From Sulfurospirillum cavolei (GTDB lineage Bacteria; Campylobacterota; Campylobacteria; Campylobacterales; Sulfurospirillaceae): a stretch of DNA of 64,000 nucleotides. Below, piece by piece: positions 1-9,209 of this stretch (positions within the stretch are counted from its first letter, which is position 1; each line of letters opens with the position of its first letter). The notes beneath the pieces were generated by a model that was given only the letters and a program-made list of their open reading frames with translations, was not told the DNA's origin and did not search any database. The translations under genes and the position numbers were made by a program. The stretch is from the NCBI RefSeq assembly GCF_000813325.1, contig NZ_BBQE01000004.1. One strand, written 5' to 3'.

Positions 1-62
1 TGATCGGCACGATCTTTAAAAAGTAAAATCACGGCATATTCGATCAAGTTTTTACGGAACAT
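1..62 (-). CDS. Partial unknown protein (N-terminus only)
   Basis: An ATG preceded by a good ribosome-binding site (AAGGAG) opens a reading frame that runs off the left edge of the window. Only about 20 codons are visible, beginning Met-Phe-Arg-Lys-Asn and turning hydrophobic. It overlaps the 3' end of the preceding small gene by 11 bases, so it belongs to the same leftward operon. A membrane protein such as an ABC permease would fit, but too little is present to assign a function. Confidence 0.55.
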   Translation of the reverse strand, partial: MFRKNLIEYAVILLFKDRAD

Positions 63-240
63 ACGCAAACTCCTTATAGCCCGTCTCTTTAAAGCAAAAA
101 GAGGGCTCGACGTATTGCATGCGAAGCGCACTCTCTTCGATCTTCTTTTCTTTGCCCCGATGATCGAAACTGACGTAATGTATCAGCACGACCGCATAGG
201 CAAGCGCGAAAAAAAGTGTCGTCAAGCGCAAAGTTTTCAT
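52..240 (-). CDS. Small single-span membrane protein, unknown function
   Basis: This 62-residue protein has one hydrophobic segment at about residues 8-26 followed by a charged, probably periplasmic tail containing one Cys. It overlaps the stop of the upstream NosL-like gene by 4 bases and the next gene by 11, so it is translationally coupled within the operon that follows the sulfite-reductase genes. I recognise no family. A role in assembly or export of the respiratory components is only inferred from its position. Confidence 0.6.
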   Translation of the reverse strand: MKTLRLTTLFFALAYAVVLIHYVSFDHRGKEKKIEESALRMQYVEPSFCFKETGYKEFAYVP

Positions 241-1289
241 AGGCTTTTGAGCGTCTTTTCGTCGATGTCGCTAAAGCTTAACACGCGTTTTCCGTTATGA
301 TCTTTCATAAAAGCACTCGCTTCGTTTTCGTTCGCAAACGGGATTAACTCCGAACCCATCGGTCCGTAAACATTCGCTCCGATCACAAAAAAAGCCTTAC
401 GCGCGTCGATTTTTTTCAACTTATAATAATCGCTCACGTAGATTTTCTCGAAATTCTTTTTTTGCGCGAAGAGATACTTCATCATATCTTTGACGCCGTC
501 GAAATAGATGTTTTTCTCCGAAGTTTCGATCATCGCCGCCCATTGAGGGTATTTGGCGACGAACATACCGCATACGGGACATTTGGCGTCTTTGGGAACG
601 ACGATTTTCTCTTCGCTTTGTGCGGCGACGACGTTTTTATGATCCCACAAATAAAGCGCGACCGCTTGGTACTGACCTTCGGATTCGAGTCGGCATGATT
701 TGGCAAGCGAAACTTTTAATTCGGCAATCGTTGCGAAGCGATTGGCATCGATCGTTTCGCAAGCGTTTTGGTACAGTTTTTCACCCGTACCGTAAACGTT
801 TTGCTCGCGTTTTGCCTTAATCATCGCCGTATCTTTGGGAAAATCTTCTTGCGCAACGGCATACGCTTCTTCAAATTTCACGATACGACCGCCGTTTTCG
901 CTTTGAAAGGCTTTTGCGTCTTCTTCACTCGCAAAAGCGTATTGGCTGTTCATCGTCATTGTTCCGGGTTTGGAACTGCCCACAACGATAAACGCTTGGA
1001 ACACATCGATCAATCCAAGGTTTTTCGTATCGGCGACTTTAACGTCTTTTTGAGGAATCACCCCTTTGGTCGCTTCGACCAAACAGTGAATCGAACAGTA
1101 TTGATGCTCTTCATAAACGTAACTCGTTTTATAAAATTTCACCAAATCCATACCGCAATTGGGGCAATAACGCTTTGCGTCGCCCTTTTGAACCAAGGTC
1201 GCCTTTTCTTCCGGAACGCTTTGGAACATATCCATCGCCCACACAAAAGTCAAACATGTGATAAGAAACACGGCAATACGTTTTAACAT
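237..1289 (-). CDS. Tandem NosL-domain putative copper chaperone of the mcc cluster
   Basis: A 350-residue exported protein with an N-terminal hydrophobic signal segment and two NosL-type domains. Each domain opens with a CPxCGM metal-binding motif: CPNCGMDLVKF near residue 42 and CPVCGMFVAKY near residue 239. NosL proteins bind Cu(I) and help mature the copper centre of N2O reductase. MccA sulfite reductase carries a haem-copper active site, and a NosL-like protein in an mcc cluster is the expected copper donor. The domain duplication is visible: both halves show an F-x-V-x-G-x-x-x-x-G-x-M element and an 'F...E.EA..F...N.G' element. NosL is usually a single-domain lipoprotein of about 180 residues; here there is no lipobox. 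The copper-chaperone role is inferred from family and context. Confidence 0.75.
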   Translation of the reverse strand: MLKRIAVFLITCLTFVWAMDMFQSVPEEKATLVQKGDAKRYCPNCGMDLVKFYKTSYVYEEHQYCSIHCLVEATKGVIPQKDVKVADTKNLGLIDVFQAFIVVGSSKPGTMTMNSQYAFASEEDAKAFQSENGGRIVKFEEAYAVAQEDFPKDTAMIKAKREQNVYGTGEKLYQNACETIDANRFATIAELKVSLAKSCRLESEGQYQAVALYLWDHKNVVAAQSEEKIVVPKDAKCPVCGMFVAKYPQWAAMIETSEKNIYFDGVKDMMKYLFAQKKNFEKIYVSDYYKLKKIDARKAFFVIGANVYGPMGSELIPFANENEASAFMKDHNGKRVLSFSDIDEKTLKSL

Positions 1290-1317
1290 TTTTTCTCCTT
1301 AAACGTTGTGAGATCGT

Positions 1318-2163
1318 CTATTTCATATGCGGCGAATCGATAATGCGCACGTTATCGCAACCGACTTGCAAACCTTTGTCGCAACTTTGTTGGAACAACG
1401 CTTTGGCTTTTTGGTCGTCTTGCGCGACGCCTTTTCCCTCGGCATACAAGATACCTAAGTTGTTGCACCCTTTGTCATACCCGAGTTGACAAGCCTTCTC
1501 GTAAAACCCGAACGCTTTTTTATACTCTTGCGTCACGCCGCGACCCGATACGTATAAAAGCCCCAAGTTGTCGCAACCCATACTGACGTTGCCGTCGCAC
1601 GCTTTTTGGTAGTATTCGCTCGCTTTTTTAGCATCTTGCGCTACGCCGCGTCCTTCGGCATACAAAAAGCCCAAATTGTTACAGGCAAAAAGGTTTTCGC
1701 TTTGGCAGGCTTTTTTGTAAAGCTCGCTTGCTTTTTGATAGTCTTGCGTCACGCCCGAACCGTTGGCGTACAAAAGTCCCAAACTGTTACATGCGCTGTC
1801 GTCATCGTCCGCACACGCTTTTTCGTACAACGCTTTGGCTTTTTTGAAATCTTGTTTGAGCGCGGTGCCCTCAACGTACATTAACCCCAAGTTGTAACAT
1901 GCCGAACTGAAATTTTGATCGCAGGCTTTTTCATAGAACAACGCCGCTTTTTTGAGATCTTTGGCGACATTGCCTTCGCCTTGTTCGTAAACGACGCCCA
2001 AGTTATAGCATCCCGAAGCCTTGCCCTCTTTGCACGCTTGATCGTACACTTCGACCAATTTTTGATGATCTCCGCCCTCTTTTGCTTCGATACCCTCTTT
2101 GATAAATCCGGCATGCGCGCAAAGTGCCGCCGCTAAAAATAATAGTGCTACACGGTATTTCAT
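1318..2163 (-). CDS. Secreted Sel1-like repeat (Hcp-type cysteine-rich) protein
   Basis: I place the start at the internal ATG at 2163, preceded by AAAGGAG and followed by a clear signal peptide ending near 'CAHAG'. The mature part is about seven 36-residue Sel1-like repeats of the type CxNLGxLYxxGxGVxQDxxKAxxxYxKAC. Each repeat carries two Cys spaced CX7C across the junction (for example C-DQNFSSA-C), the disulfide pattern of Helicobacter cysteine-rich (Hcp) proteins. Such repeats form helical solenoids for protein-protein contact in the periplasm. It lies between the HemN-like and NosL-like genes of the mcc run, so a scaffold or assembly role is conceivable, but no substrate is indicated. 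Confidence 0.8.
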   Translation of the reverse strand: MKYRVALLFLAAALCAHAGFIKEGIEAKEGGDHQKLVEVYDQACKEGKASGCYNLGVVYEQGEGNVAKDLKKAALFYEKACDQNFSSACYNLGLMYVEGTALKQDFKKAKALYEKACADDDDSACNSLGLLYANGSGVTQDYQKASELYKKACQSENLFACNNLGFLYAEGRGVAQDAKKASEYYQKACDGNVSMGCDNLGLLYVSGRGVTQEYKKAFGFYEKACQLGYDKGCNNLGILYAEGKGVAQDDQKAKALFQQSCDKGLQVGCDNVRIIDSPHMK

Positions 2164-2179
2164 GGTTTCTCCTTTGGTT

Positions 2180-3448
2180 TTATGAAGCATTTTGATAAAA
2201 CGTTTTACTCAAATACGTACGAACAAGGTCCATACCGCTGTAAAACGTTTTCATCATCGTCGCACACAAGTAATCGCCGAAAAGCGTCGTGTAAATGACG
2301 CCCCCTTCTTTGCGAATCGCATGGTTGGACTCCAGCCACCACAACTCGATGCTAAACATTTTTTCGACGCAAATGCCAAAGCGCGCGTTAAAACGCTCCA
2401 TATCAAGGCTTCGCGAAAAAAGTTCCAGCAAAAAGGCGTATTGCACCTGCTGTTTGGGCGAGAAAACGGGTGTTTGCGCAATAATCGCATGGCGTTGGTC
2501 TTTGATACACTGAAGGTACTCGCTCAAAGAGTAGGCGTTCACGTAAAGTCGGTCGTTAAACGCGCTAAATGCGCCGCTTCCGACTCCGATGTATTCGGGA
2601 TAATGAACGACGTATTCGTCGCTTAACGCACTTTTTTCTTTGGCAAACGCCCATGCATTATTGAGCTTATACTCGCTCATTTCGTCGCGAATCGCTTGGT
2701 AAAGCGTCCACTCTTTGATGCCCTCTTCTTCTCCGAAAGCGTTTTTGATGCTCTCCTTCATTAACGAAGAGCGCATCAGCGGATACGTCGTAATTTGTTC
2801 GCTGCCTAAGGCTTTGGCGATGCGTAAATCTTCGCGTAACATCGCTTCGCTTTGGGCGGGAAAATTAAAGATCAAGTCCAAACTGATCGTGGGCAAAATG
2901 CCTTGAAGCGATTCGATTTTGCGTTGAAGCTCTTTGGAAGAGCCGTAACGCTCGTACCGCCCCATACGTTTTAAAAGCGTATCGTCAAAGGTTTGTACGC
3001 CGATGGAAAGCCGATCGATCAGCCCTTTAGCTTCGTACAATCTTTCGCGATCGATCGAAGCGGGCGAACTTTCGCAGGAGACTTCTTTGATATCAAAAAG
3101 CTCTTTTGCCACGCGAATCGTCTGAAAAAGCTCTTTGGGATCAACGAAAGGCGTACCGCCGCCGATGTAAAGGCGATCGAAGGAAAACCCTAAGCGTTTT
3201 AAAATGAACAACTCTTCGCGCAACGAACGAAAATAGCTTTTGGCGTTTAGGGCGTCGTATTTAAATTTGTGGAACGAGCAAAAGGGGCAAAAATCGTGAC
3301 AAAAAGGAACGTGCATGTACAAAAGATAGGGCTTCGACGCGTCCACGTCGTAGGTGACGGGCGCGTCGAGCCTTTGGATTTTGAGGGCTTCTTTGAGTTT
3401 GGATTGCATCATGGATTGCGCGAAATAAGACGAAAACCGTTTTAACAT
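2180..3448 (-). CDS. HemN/HutW-like radical SAM protein
   Basis: A 422-residue protein of the coproporphyrinogen III oxidase-like radical SAM family. The [4Fe-4S] cluster motif CX3CX2C is visible near residues 50-57 (CHDFCPFC), followed by the 'YIGGGTP' glycine-rich SAM-binding strand and the 'SIGVQTFDD' element typical of HemN/HemW/HutW. Members decarboxylate coproporphyrinogen III, insert haem, or break haem open, so the exact reaction cannot be told from sequence. It lies 1 base after a HemJ-like gene in the operon downstream of an octahaem cytochrome, which points to haem supply or delivery. AAAGG precedes the ATG. The paralogue could also be a housekeeping HemN, and I see nothing that excludes this. 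Confidence 0.75.
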   Translation of the reverse strand: MLKRFSSYFAQSMMQSKLKEALKIQRLDAPVTYDVDASKPYLLYMHVPFCHDFCPFCSFHKFKYDALNAKSYFRSLREELFILKRLGFSFDRLYIGGGTPFVDPKELFQTIRVAKELFDIKEVSCESSPASIDRERLYEAKGLIDRLSIGVQTFDDTLLKRMGRYERYGSSKELQRKIESLQGILPTISLDLIFNFPAQSEAMLREDLRIAKALGSEQITTYPLMRSSLMKESIKNAFGEEEGIKEWTLYQAIRDEMSEYKLNNAWAFAKEKSALSDEYVVHYPEYIGVGSGAFSAFNDRLYVNAYSLSEYLQCIKDQRHAIIAQTPVFSPKQQVQYAFLLELFSRSLDMERFNARFGICVEKMFSIELWWLESNHAIRKEGGVIYTTLFGDYLCATMMKTFYSGMDLVRTYLSKTFYQNAS

Positions 3449-3449
3449 G

Positions 3450-3950
3450 TCAAGCCTTTAAGGTCGCGATTTTATAAATGACGAAACCGAAAAACACGAT
3501 CACACCGAGTGAAAAAAGCGGCATCGTCTCTTTGGTAATCACGTAGGTAACGATCAGGATCGACAAGAGCGTCGGCACTTCGTTATAGGCTCTAAAAAAC
3601 TGTCCGCTTCGCGTCGTCGGTTGGGTCTGAAGCTTGAGCCTGTAATGCTCCATGCTAAACGAAAAAAGCGTTAAGAGTACCAGCACGAGCAATTTTAAAT
3701 GCATCCACGACTGCTCTAAAAGCGCATTGTTGAGCGCGATCATCCATACGCCGCTGACGATGCTTGCCCAAAATGCGGGTAAGCCGATGTATTTGTAGAG
3801 CTTGTATTCTTGAATTTGCACGACCGAGACGAAGCCTACGTTGTCGTTATGTTCTCGATGGTAAACGTAAAGCCTCGGCTGGTAAAACATCACCGCCATC
3901 CACGACATGACCGCCATAATATGAAACACCAAAAGGTACATGTAAAGCAT
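3450..3950 (-). CDS. hemJ: HemJ-like protoporphyrinogen oxidase / integral membrane protein
   Basis: A protein of about 166 residues with four predicted membrane helices. The start with best spacing to AAGGAG is the ATG at 3950, not the GTG two codons upstream. The opening (LLVFHIMAVMSWMAVMFYQPRLYVYH) carries the conserved His near residue 10 and the 'YxPRLxVYH' signature of the HemJ/UPF0093 family, which oxidises protoporphyrinogen IX to protoporphyrin IX in many Campylobacterota and other bacteria lacking HemG/HemY. It sits between ccsA1 and a HemN-like gene, consistent with local haem demand for the eight-haem MccA. Family assignment rests on these motifs and the length. Confidence 0.75.
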   Translation of the reverse strand: MLYMYLLVFHIMAVMSWMAVMFYQPRLYVYHREHNDNVGFVSVVQIQEYKLYKYIGLPAFWASIVSGVWMIALNNALLEQSWMHLKLLVLVLLTLFSFSMEHYRLKLQTQPTTRSGQFFRAYNEVPTLLSILIVTYVITKETMPLFSLGVIVFFGFVIYKIATLKA

Positions 3951-3959
3951 TTTCACTCC

Positions 3960-6662
3960 TTAAACTAAACGTACTTTGCGACCGCGATACGCCGCAAACG
4001 CTAAACACACGATGATCGCCAAAACGTAATAAACGCCTGAGGGAATCGCAGGACTCTCTCCGGAGGCGGCATACGAATGCATGCCCGTCAAATAGAAATT
4101 GACGCCGAAATACGTCATCAAAATCGAACCGAAACCGACGATCGAAGCAATCGAAAAGACGTAAAGCGAAGAGAGTTTGGGCACAAAACGTAAATGCAAA
4201 ATCAACGCATAGACGATAATCGAAACGTACGACCACGTCTCTTTCGGATCCCAACCCCAATAGCGTCCCCACGATTCGTTCGCCCAAATACCGCCGAAAA
4301 AGTTACCGACGCTCAACATCGAAAGTCCGATAATCAAGCTGATTTCGTTAATCGCGCCGATCATACGAATTTGCTCGTTGATGCGTTCTTCGTTGGAAGC
4401 GCGTTTGAGTGCCATCAAGACCAAACTAACCGCGCCCAAAAGCGCACCCAAACCCAAAAAGCCGTAACTCGCCGTAATAACCGACACGTGAATACTCAAC
4501 CAATAAGATTTTAAGACGGGAACCAAGTTGGTGATTTGCGGATTGACGAAACTCATATGCGCTACCAACATGACGATTGCGGCTAAAATCGCGGCGGACG
4601 AAAGCGATAAAATAGAGCGTCGAAATACGACCAAGCCCGCCAGTGCCGCCGACCAGCCGATGTATATCATCGATTCGTACGAATCGCTCCAAGGCGCATG
4701 CGCGGAGACGTACCAGCGAAGGGCAAGCGCAAAGGTGTGCACGCCAAAACCGAGGGCAAAAAGCACGATCGTCGCTTTTTCCAAGACGATCAAACGTTGC
4801 CCCCGAAACAGGTAAACCAACGCTAACAAAAACGCCCACAATCCGACGATAAAGTAAAAGCCGACGAGCTTTTGAAAAAGCCCTAAGCGGTTGTACGTCA
4901 CTTCGGCTTTCACGCGCGTTGCACTTGGCAAAATCTCCGAAGCTTCCGCACTTTGATACGCTTTAAGTCCGTAAAGTGCTTGCGTCGCCTTCTCCCAACG
5001 GTTGGTTTCGATGCCCTCTTGCAATCCCGCAAAATAGTTGCTAATCAACGTTTTGACTTCCGATGAGACGCTCGGATGAGTTAACGCACCGCTAGGATCG
5101 ACCCATGTGTGCGCCGGATCGTTCGGTAGGGGGATAAACTTGAACAAAACGCCTTTAAACGTCAAATAAGCGATATTGAGTTTCTCGTCGAATTTAATCA
5201 AGTCGTTTTCGAACGTACCGCGTTTGGATTGCGCTTTTTGGTTGGCGTCGTTCATCGCTTGCGCTAGTTTATAACGTCCGTTTTCATCAAACACTTGCGA
5301 AAACGAGGCATACTCTTGATCCTCTTTCATACCGATCAGTGTTTTGATTTGTCGGTTGGAAAGCTTGACGATCGCAATATCTTGCCAAATGTCCGGTCGC
5401 GTGCTCATGGCTAAAACCATCTGTTCGGCACTTAAACCGTAAAGAGAACGTTGCGTCGTCAATTTCGTGACGATTTCGGTCGCTTCGGTGCTAAAAGGCT
5501 TCATCCTTCCTTGCATGTCCTGCACCAAAAGCTCGCTGAGATCCTTATCGGCATGCACCGCGCTGTTCACGCGGACTTGCTCCAAATAAGCACTATAATC
5601 TGCCGTATTTGCCCTCACGTCCACGCCTAAAAAGCTTACAAAAAGGGCTATCCACACCAATTGCGCGTTTTTAAGATACGCTCTTAGTTTGAAAAAATGG
5701 CTACCGCGCGTAAAAAAGTTCAGTAAAAATCCCGCCGTTAAAAGAAAATATCCCGCATACGTCGGCCACTTTCCGGGATCTTTATTGATCTCCAAAACCG
5801 TTCCTTTTTCATCCGTATCGTACGAAGATTGAAAAAAGGTATACCCTTCGTAATGTAAAGGGTGATTCATAAAAATGCGATACGCCATCACAGGCTTTTT
5901 GTGGGTGTCTAAAACATCGATTTCACTCGCATACGAAGAAGCACTCATCGAACCGGGATAGCGTTCCAACTGAAAGTCGCGCAAGGCTATGGAAAAAGGT
6001 AGTACCAGCACTTTTGATCCCCACGATAGATGAACATCAAGCCCCTGAAACGAAACGGTGACCGGCTCTTCGATCCAACCGGCACCGCCTTCGATTTTTA
6101 CCGAGCGCATTTCGCTTCCGTAACGAACGTCGACCCAAAGCGTCGCCAATTCGCCTTTGGCTTTATAGCGGTAATTTTTATAGGTTACGACCAAAGGCTT
6201 TCCTTCGATCGTCTCTTTAAAGGTAAAATCGTTCGATCCGAGTTGCGTTAACGCGAGCGGATATTCAAACGAAGCTTTAGGCGTTTCGACGTGAAGGTAC
6301 GACGTCACCGTGAGCATTTCGTTTTCGCTCTTTCCCTCACGAACGTGCATGACCCCTTCGTATCCGAAATAACGCGTCAAGCCTGCACCGATTAAGATCA
6401 CGACAAAAGCGGCGTGTATGAAAAAAGCACCTTTTCGTCTCCACATACGGGTTTTATACATCAAGCCGATCATGCAAAGGCATGAAAGCACCATGACCGT
6501 TTCGTACCATGCCGCGTCGTACACGGCGATTTTAGCACTTTGCGTATCGTACGCGCTTTCGATAAACGTTGCAACGCCTGCACCGATACCTAAAATCGCC
6601 AATAACAGTAGCACGACCCCGTAGGAGAAAAAATAACGCATCCCTTTTTCAATCCACACCAT
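3960..6662 (-). CDS. ccsA1: CcsBA-type cytochrome c haem lyase specific for the mcc system
   Basis: A 900-residue fused ResB/CcsB-CcsA system II cytochrome c synthase. The N-terminal third has four membrane spans with a large periplasmic ResB-like loop. The C-terminal third has the CcsA haem-handling domain with the tryptophan-rich WWD motif (WGRYWGWDPKETW, about residue 795) and flanking His residues for haem presentation. CcsBA exports haem and ligates it to Cys-x-x-Cys-His sites in the periplasm. In Wolinella succinogenes the CcsA1 isoenzyme is dedicated to the unusual CX15CH site of MccA. The gene here follows mccD by 9 bases and the window's MccA has that site, so I assign the same role. 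AAGGGG precedes the ATG. Confidence 0.85.
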   Translation of the reverse strand: MVWIEKGMRYFFSYGVVLLLLAILGIGAGVATFIESAYDTQSAKIAVYDAAWYETVMVLSCLCMIGLMYKTRMWRRKGAFFIHAAFVVILIGAGLTRYFGYEGVMHVREGKSENEMLTVTSYLHVETPKASFEYPLALTQLGSNDFTFKETIEGKPLVVTYKNYRYKAKGELATLWVDVRYGSEMRSVKIEGGAGWIEEPVTVSFQGLDVHLSWGSKVLVLPFSIALRDFQLERYPGSMSASSYASEIDVLDTHKKPVMAYRIFMNHPLHYEGYTFFQSSYDTDEKGTVLEINKDPGKWPTYAGYFLLTAGFLLNFFTRGSHFFKLRAYLKNAQLVWIALFVSFLGVDVRANTADYSAYLEQVRVNSAVHADKDLSELLVQDMQGRMKPFSTEATEIVTKLTTQRSLYGLSAEQMVLAMSTRPDIWQDIAIVKLSNRQIKTLIGMKEDQEYASFSQVFDENGRYKLAQAMNDANQKAQSKRGTFENDLIKFDEKLNIAYLTFKGVLFKFIPLPNDPAHTWVDPSGALTHPSVSSEVKTLISNYFAGLQEGIETNRWEKATQALYGLKAYQSAEASEILPSATRVKAEVTYNRLGLFQKLVGFYFIVGLWAFLLALVYLFRGQRLIVLEKATIVLFALGFGVHTFALALRWYVSAHAPWSDSYESMIYIGWSAALAGLVVFRRSILSLSSAAILAAIVMLVAHMSFVNPQITNLVPVLKSYWLSIHVSVITASYGFLGLGALLGAVSLVLMALKRASNEERINEQIRMIGAINEISLIIGLSMLSVGNFFGGIWANESWGRYWGWDPKETWSYVSIIVYALILHLRFVPKLSSLYVFSIASIVGFGSILMTYFGVNFYLTGMHSYAASGESPAIPSGVYYVLAIIVCLAFAAYRGRKVRLV

Positions 6663-6671
6663 AAAAACCCC

Positions 6672-7628
6672 TTATGCGCTAAACGTTTGTCCGGCATATA
6701 AAATAAAAAGACGTAACGATAAAACTCCCAGTACGCTTGCCGCGCCGCTGAGATAAAACGCGAATGCGCTATGAGCGACTTTTTTTCCTAAGAGAAAATT
6801 CAACACCAAAGGTACGCCAAAGCCGATTCCGACGACGCCGAACCAGAAAAGCGCACTGTAGCCTCCTTGAAAAAACGCACCCGCCGTTTGTTTATCGAAG
6901 CTCGTTCCGACGATTAAAGAGACGAAAAGCATAAACAAAAGCAACATCTCCAACGCCATAACGGGCCACTCGATCGTATGCAAGGTTTTCATATCGCCCG
7001 CGTGAGCGTCGGCTTGAAAGAAAAACGAAGCGATCAGGCTTGAAAACGCCGTTCCGGCAGAAAGACCCGAGACGACGAACAAGGCGGGTAAAATCGCGGT
7101 ATTTAAGAGCGGAAAACGAACCAATACCGAAATCAAAAATCCCGTATACGCACACACGACGATCGCGAACACAAACGCCAACACTTCGACCGCCGGACGC
7201 AAAGCTTTCAAAAGAGGAAAGAGAAAAAAGAGTTTTGCCAAAGGCGTTGTCGCCAAATGCTCTTTTATCCACCCCTCAAACACGATCGCTACCAACACAA
7301 ACGTTAACGGTATGTACAGACATAACGCCAAAACGCCGATCGACATAACCGACTTAAAGTTGTAATTGATCAAGATTTTCCAAAAATAAAGCGGTTTTTC
7401 CAAATCGCCCACTAAGAAAACCATTCCAAAAACGATGGTGACAAACGAAACAAGCGAAGCGGCTTTGAGTAAAGGCGTCTCCACGCTTTGGCGTTGATAG
7501 TAGCGAAGCGCCAACGAGACGATTAACGCGCCTCCGGAGATTCCCGCTAATAACAAATAGACGCCGATCGGCCAGCCCCATTCCACACCGTGGGAAAATC
7601 CGACGGTAAATTCTATGGCTTCGTTCAT
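6672..7628 (-). CDS. mccD: NrfD-type membrane quinol dehydrogenase subunit MccD
   Basis: A 318-residue polytopic protein with about eight hydrophobic segments, matching the NrfD/PsrC family. It begins with the typical 'EFTVGFSHGVEWGWPIGVYLLLAGISGG' type of first helix. NrfD proteins oxidise menaquinol in the membrane and pass electrons to a partner four-cluster ferredoxin-like subunit, here mccC immediately upstream. Together they would feed periplasmic MccA during sulfite respiration. The ATG has GGAG upstream and lies 2 bases after the mccC stop. Family membership is clear; direct quinol oxidation is inferred from the family. Confidence 0.88.
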   Translation of the reverse strand: MNEAIEFTVGFSHGVEWGWPIGVYLLLAGISGGALIVSLALRYYQRQSVETPLLKAASLVSFVTIVFGMVFLVGDLEKPLYFWKILINYNFKSVMSIGVLALCLYIPLTFVLVAIVFEGWIKEHLATTPLAKLFFLFPLLKALRPAVEVLAFVFAIVVCAYTGFLISVLVRFPLLNTAILPALFVVSGLSAGTAFSSLIASFFFQADAHAGDMKTLHTIEWPVMALEMLLLFMLFVSLIVGTSFDKQTAGAFFQGGYSALFWFGVVGIGFGVPLVLNFLLGKKVAHSAFAFYLSGAASVLGVLSLRLFILYAGQTFSA

Positions 7629-7630
7629 GA

Positions 7631-8314
7631 TTAAACTCCTACTTTCACAACGGGAATATAACGCAAGCTCGGTTTGGTTCCAAACGTCGGTTTCATACGT
7701 ACCGCATCTTTGACATGTAAGATTTGGTTGATGTACGAATCAGGATCGTTCAGATCGCCGAACACCAAGGCTTTATACTTGCACGCTTGCACGCATGCGG
7801 GGTCTTGTTTTTTCGCAAAATTCGTATTAAAACAAAAATTGCAGTTCTCCGCCGCTTTGGTTTCGTGGTTGATAAAACGAACGTCGTACGGGCACGCCAC
7901 GATACAATACTTACATGCGATACAATCATCGGCGTTCATCGTCACGATGCCCGTTTTCTCGTCTCGATGACAGGCTTTGGTGGGACATACGTTCACGCAC
8001 GGCGCATCTTCGCATTGTTGGCACGAAACGCGTACATAGCGTTTTTCCATCGGCGTCGCGGGATCGGTTTTATTTTGCACGTAAAGCCTTGCTTGGCCTT
8101 CGGGCACGGCGTTGATTTTGTGACATGCGACTTCGCACTCGGTACAACCGACGCATTTGTTTTGATCGAAAATCATCCCGTAATGGGGTTTCTTACCTTC
8201 GTTTGACGTTTGCGCTTGTTCTTCCGCTAAGACACCTTGCCCGATGGTGCCTACTACGACGGAACTCGCACCTAAATACTTTAGAAAATTTCTTCTTTTC
8301 TCATCTTGTTCCAT
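7631..8314 (-). CDS. mccC: Tat-exported four-cluster iron-sulfur protein MccC
   Basis: A 227-residue NrfC/PsrB-like electron-transfer subunit. It has a twin-arginine signal (RRNFLK at residues 7-12) followed by a hydrophobic stretch, so it should be folded with its clusters and exported by Tat. Four cysteine groups for [4Fe-4S] clusters are visible: CVGCTECEVAC, CQQCEDAPCVNVC, CIACKYCIVAC and CNFC...CVQAC. It would carry electrons from MccD at the membrane to the haems of MccA. It lies between mccB and mccD, with GGGGAG before the ATG. One copy of the flank dialect of the iterated motif (TGACATGTAA, 7711-7720) lies inside the gene. Confidence 0.9.
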   Translation of the reverse strand: MEQDEKRRNFLKYLGASSVVVGTIGQGVLAEEQAQTSNEGKKPHYGMIFDQNKCVGCTECEVACHKINAVPEGQARLYVQNKTDPATPMEKRYVRVSCQQCEDAPCVNVCPTKACHRDEKTGIVTMNADDCIACKYCIVACPYDVRFINHETKAAENCNFCFNTNFAKKQDPACVQACKYKALVFGDLNDPDSYINQILHVKDAVRMKPTFGTKPSLRYIPVVKVGV

Positions 8315-8347
8315 TCTCGTCTCCCCTTTTTGTGTGACTACGAACCT

Positions 8348-9139
8348 CTACTGTTTCTTGAGTGTTTTGTCCGTCGTCGTCAACTCTTTCTTCGTCTCTT
8401 CGCTGAGCGGTTTTGCGCTATTATTCAATTCGCCCGGTTTAAGCACTTTGACGAGTTCGACTTCAAAAACGACCGTCGATCCGGCAGGAATGGCTTGAAC
8501 GTCCGCATTACCGTACGCAAGCTCACTTGGAATAACCAATTTGGCTTTTTCACCCTCGCGCATCAACATCAAACCCTCTTGTAAACCGTCGATGACGTTG
8601 ACCATCGAAAGGTGAGCCGGCGTTTTGCGCGCATAGGTGTTGTCGAACACCGTACCGTTGAGCAACGTTCCTTTATAATTGATCATCACAATGCTTTCAG
8701 GTTTAGGCTTCTCGCCTTTACCTTCCGCTAACATTTCGTACTGAAGGCCTGATTTCGTGGTAACGACTTTCTTGTTCTTGGCATTGTTTGCAAGGTATTT
8801 TTTACCCTCTTCTAAATTTTTATTGAGCTCTTGGTTAAATCTCTCTTGGCTGATTTTATTTAAACCCTCTGCTCGATTGTTTAGATACGTAATAATCTCT
8901 TCGTCTGAAAGTTTTTGCTTTTTCTTTAAAGCATCGACGAAACCGTCGATCAATGCTTCAACATCTGCCTTAACGCCGAGCTCGGATTGTTCAAAGAGTT
9001 GATTCGAGATATAAGAACCCGTCGAAACGCCGATACTGTACGACTCTTTTTGAACATCCGTTTTGAGCTCAACCGCAAAACCCCTTGATACCAAACAAAT
9101 AAATACAAACAACCCAATAGAGATTTTTTTACTACTCAT
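8348..9139 (-). CDS. mccB: FKBP-type periplasmic peptidyl-prolyl isomerase MccB
   Basis: A prolyl cis-trans isomerase of about 263 residues with a signal peptide, an FKBP/FkpA-like N-terminal helical dimerisation segment, and a C-terminal FKBP domain (VMINYKGTLLNGTVFDNT ... ELAYGNADVQAIPAGSTVVFEVEL). Three ATG codons lie in tandem at 9145, 9142 and 9139; the third has the best spacing from AAAAGG. MccB homologues sit directly after mccA and are thought to help the octahaem protein fold in the periplasm. Two short hairpins separate it from mccA. After the FKBP domain there is a short, lysine- and threonine-rich tail. Confidence 0.88.
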   Translation of the reverse strand: MSSKKISIGLFVFICLVSRGFAVELKTDVQKESYSIGVSTGSYISNQLFEQSELGVKADVEALIDGFVDALKKKQKLSDEEIITYLNNRAEGLNKISQERFNQELNKNLEEGKKYLANNAKNKKVVTTKSGLQYEMLAEGKGEKPKPESIVMINYKGTLLNGTVFDNTYARKTPAHLSMVNVIDGLQEGLMLMREGEKAKLVIPSELAYGNADVQAIPAGSTVVFEVELVKVLKPGELNNSAKPLSEETKKELTTTDKTLKKQ

Positions 9140-9169
9140 CATCATGCCTTTTACCGTAAAAATTCATGA

Positions 9170-9209
9170 GCCAAGCGAGCTTGGCCCATGATAAAGTCGC
9201 TAACGCGAC
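9170..9209 (-). promoter_or_regulatory. Two intercistronic hairpins between mccA and mccB
   Basis: A 7-bp stem (GCCAAGC / GCTTGGC, 2-base loop, 9170-9185) and a 5-bp stem (GTCGC / GCGAC, 9196-9209) fill most of the 70 bases between the mccA stop and the mccB start. Neither is followed by a proper T-tract, so they look like mRNA processing or stabilising structures rather than terminators. They could set a high MccA:MccB ratio, which is inference. Confidence 0.4.

Noticed and set aside
768..1286. 172-codon plus-strand ORF opposite the NosL gene
   Set aside because: No ribosome-binding site or recognisable motif; the minus-strand NosL domains are convincing.
4000..7400. Several long antisense ORFs opposite ccsA1 and mccD
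   Set aside because: They are Arg/Phe-rich with no domains, as expected for shadows of membrane-protein genes in CG-rich codon use.
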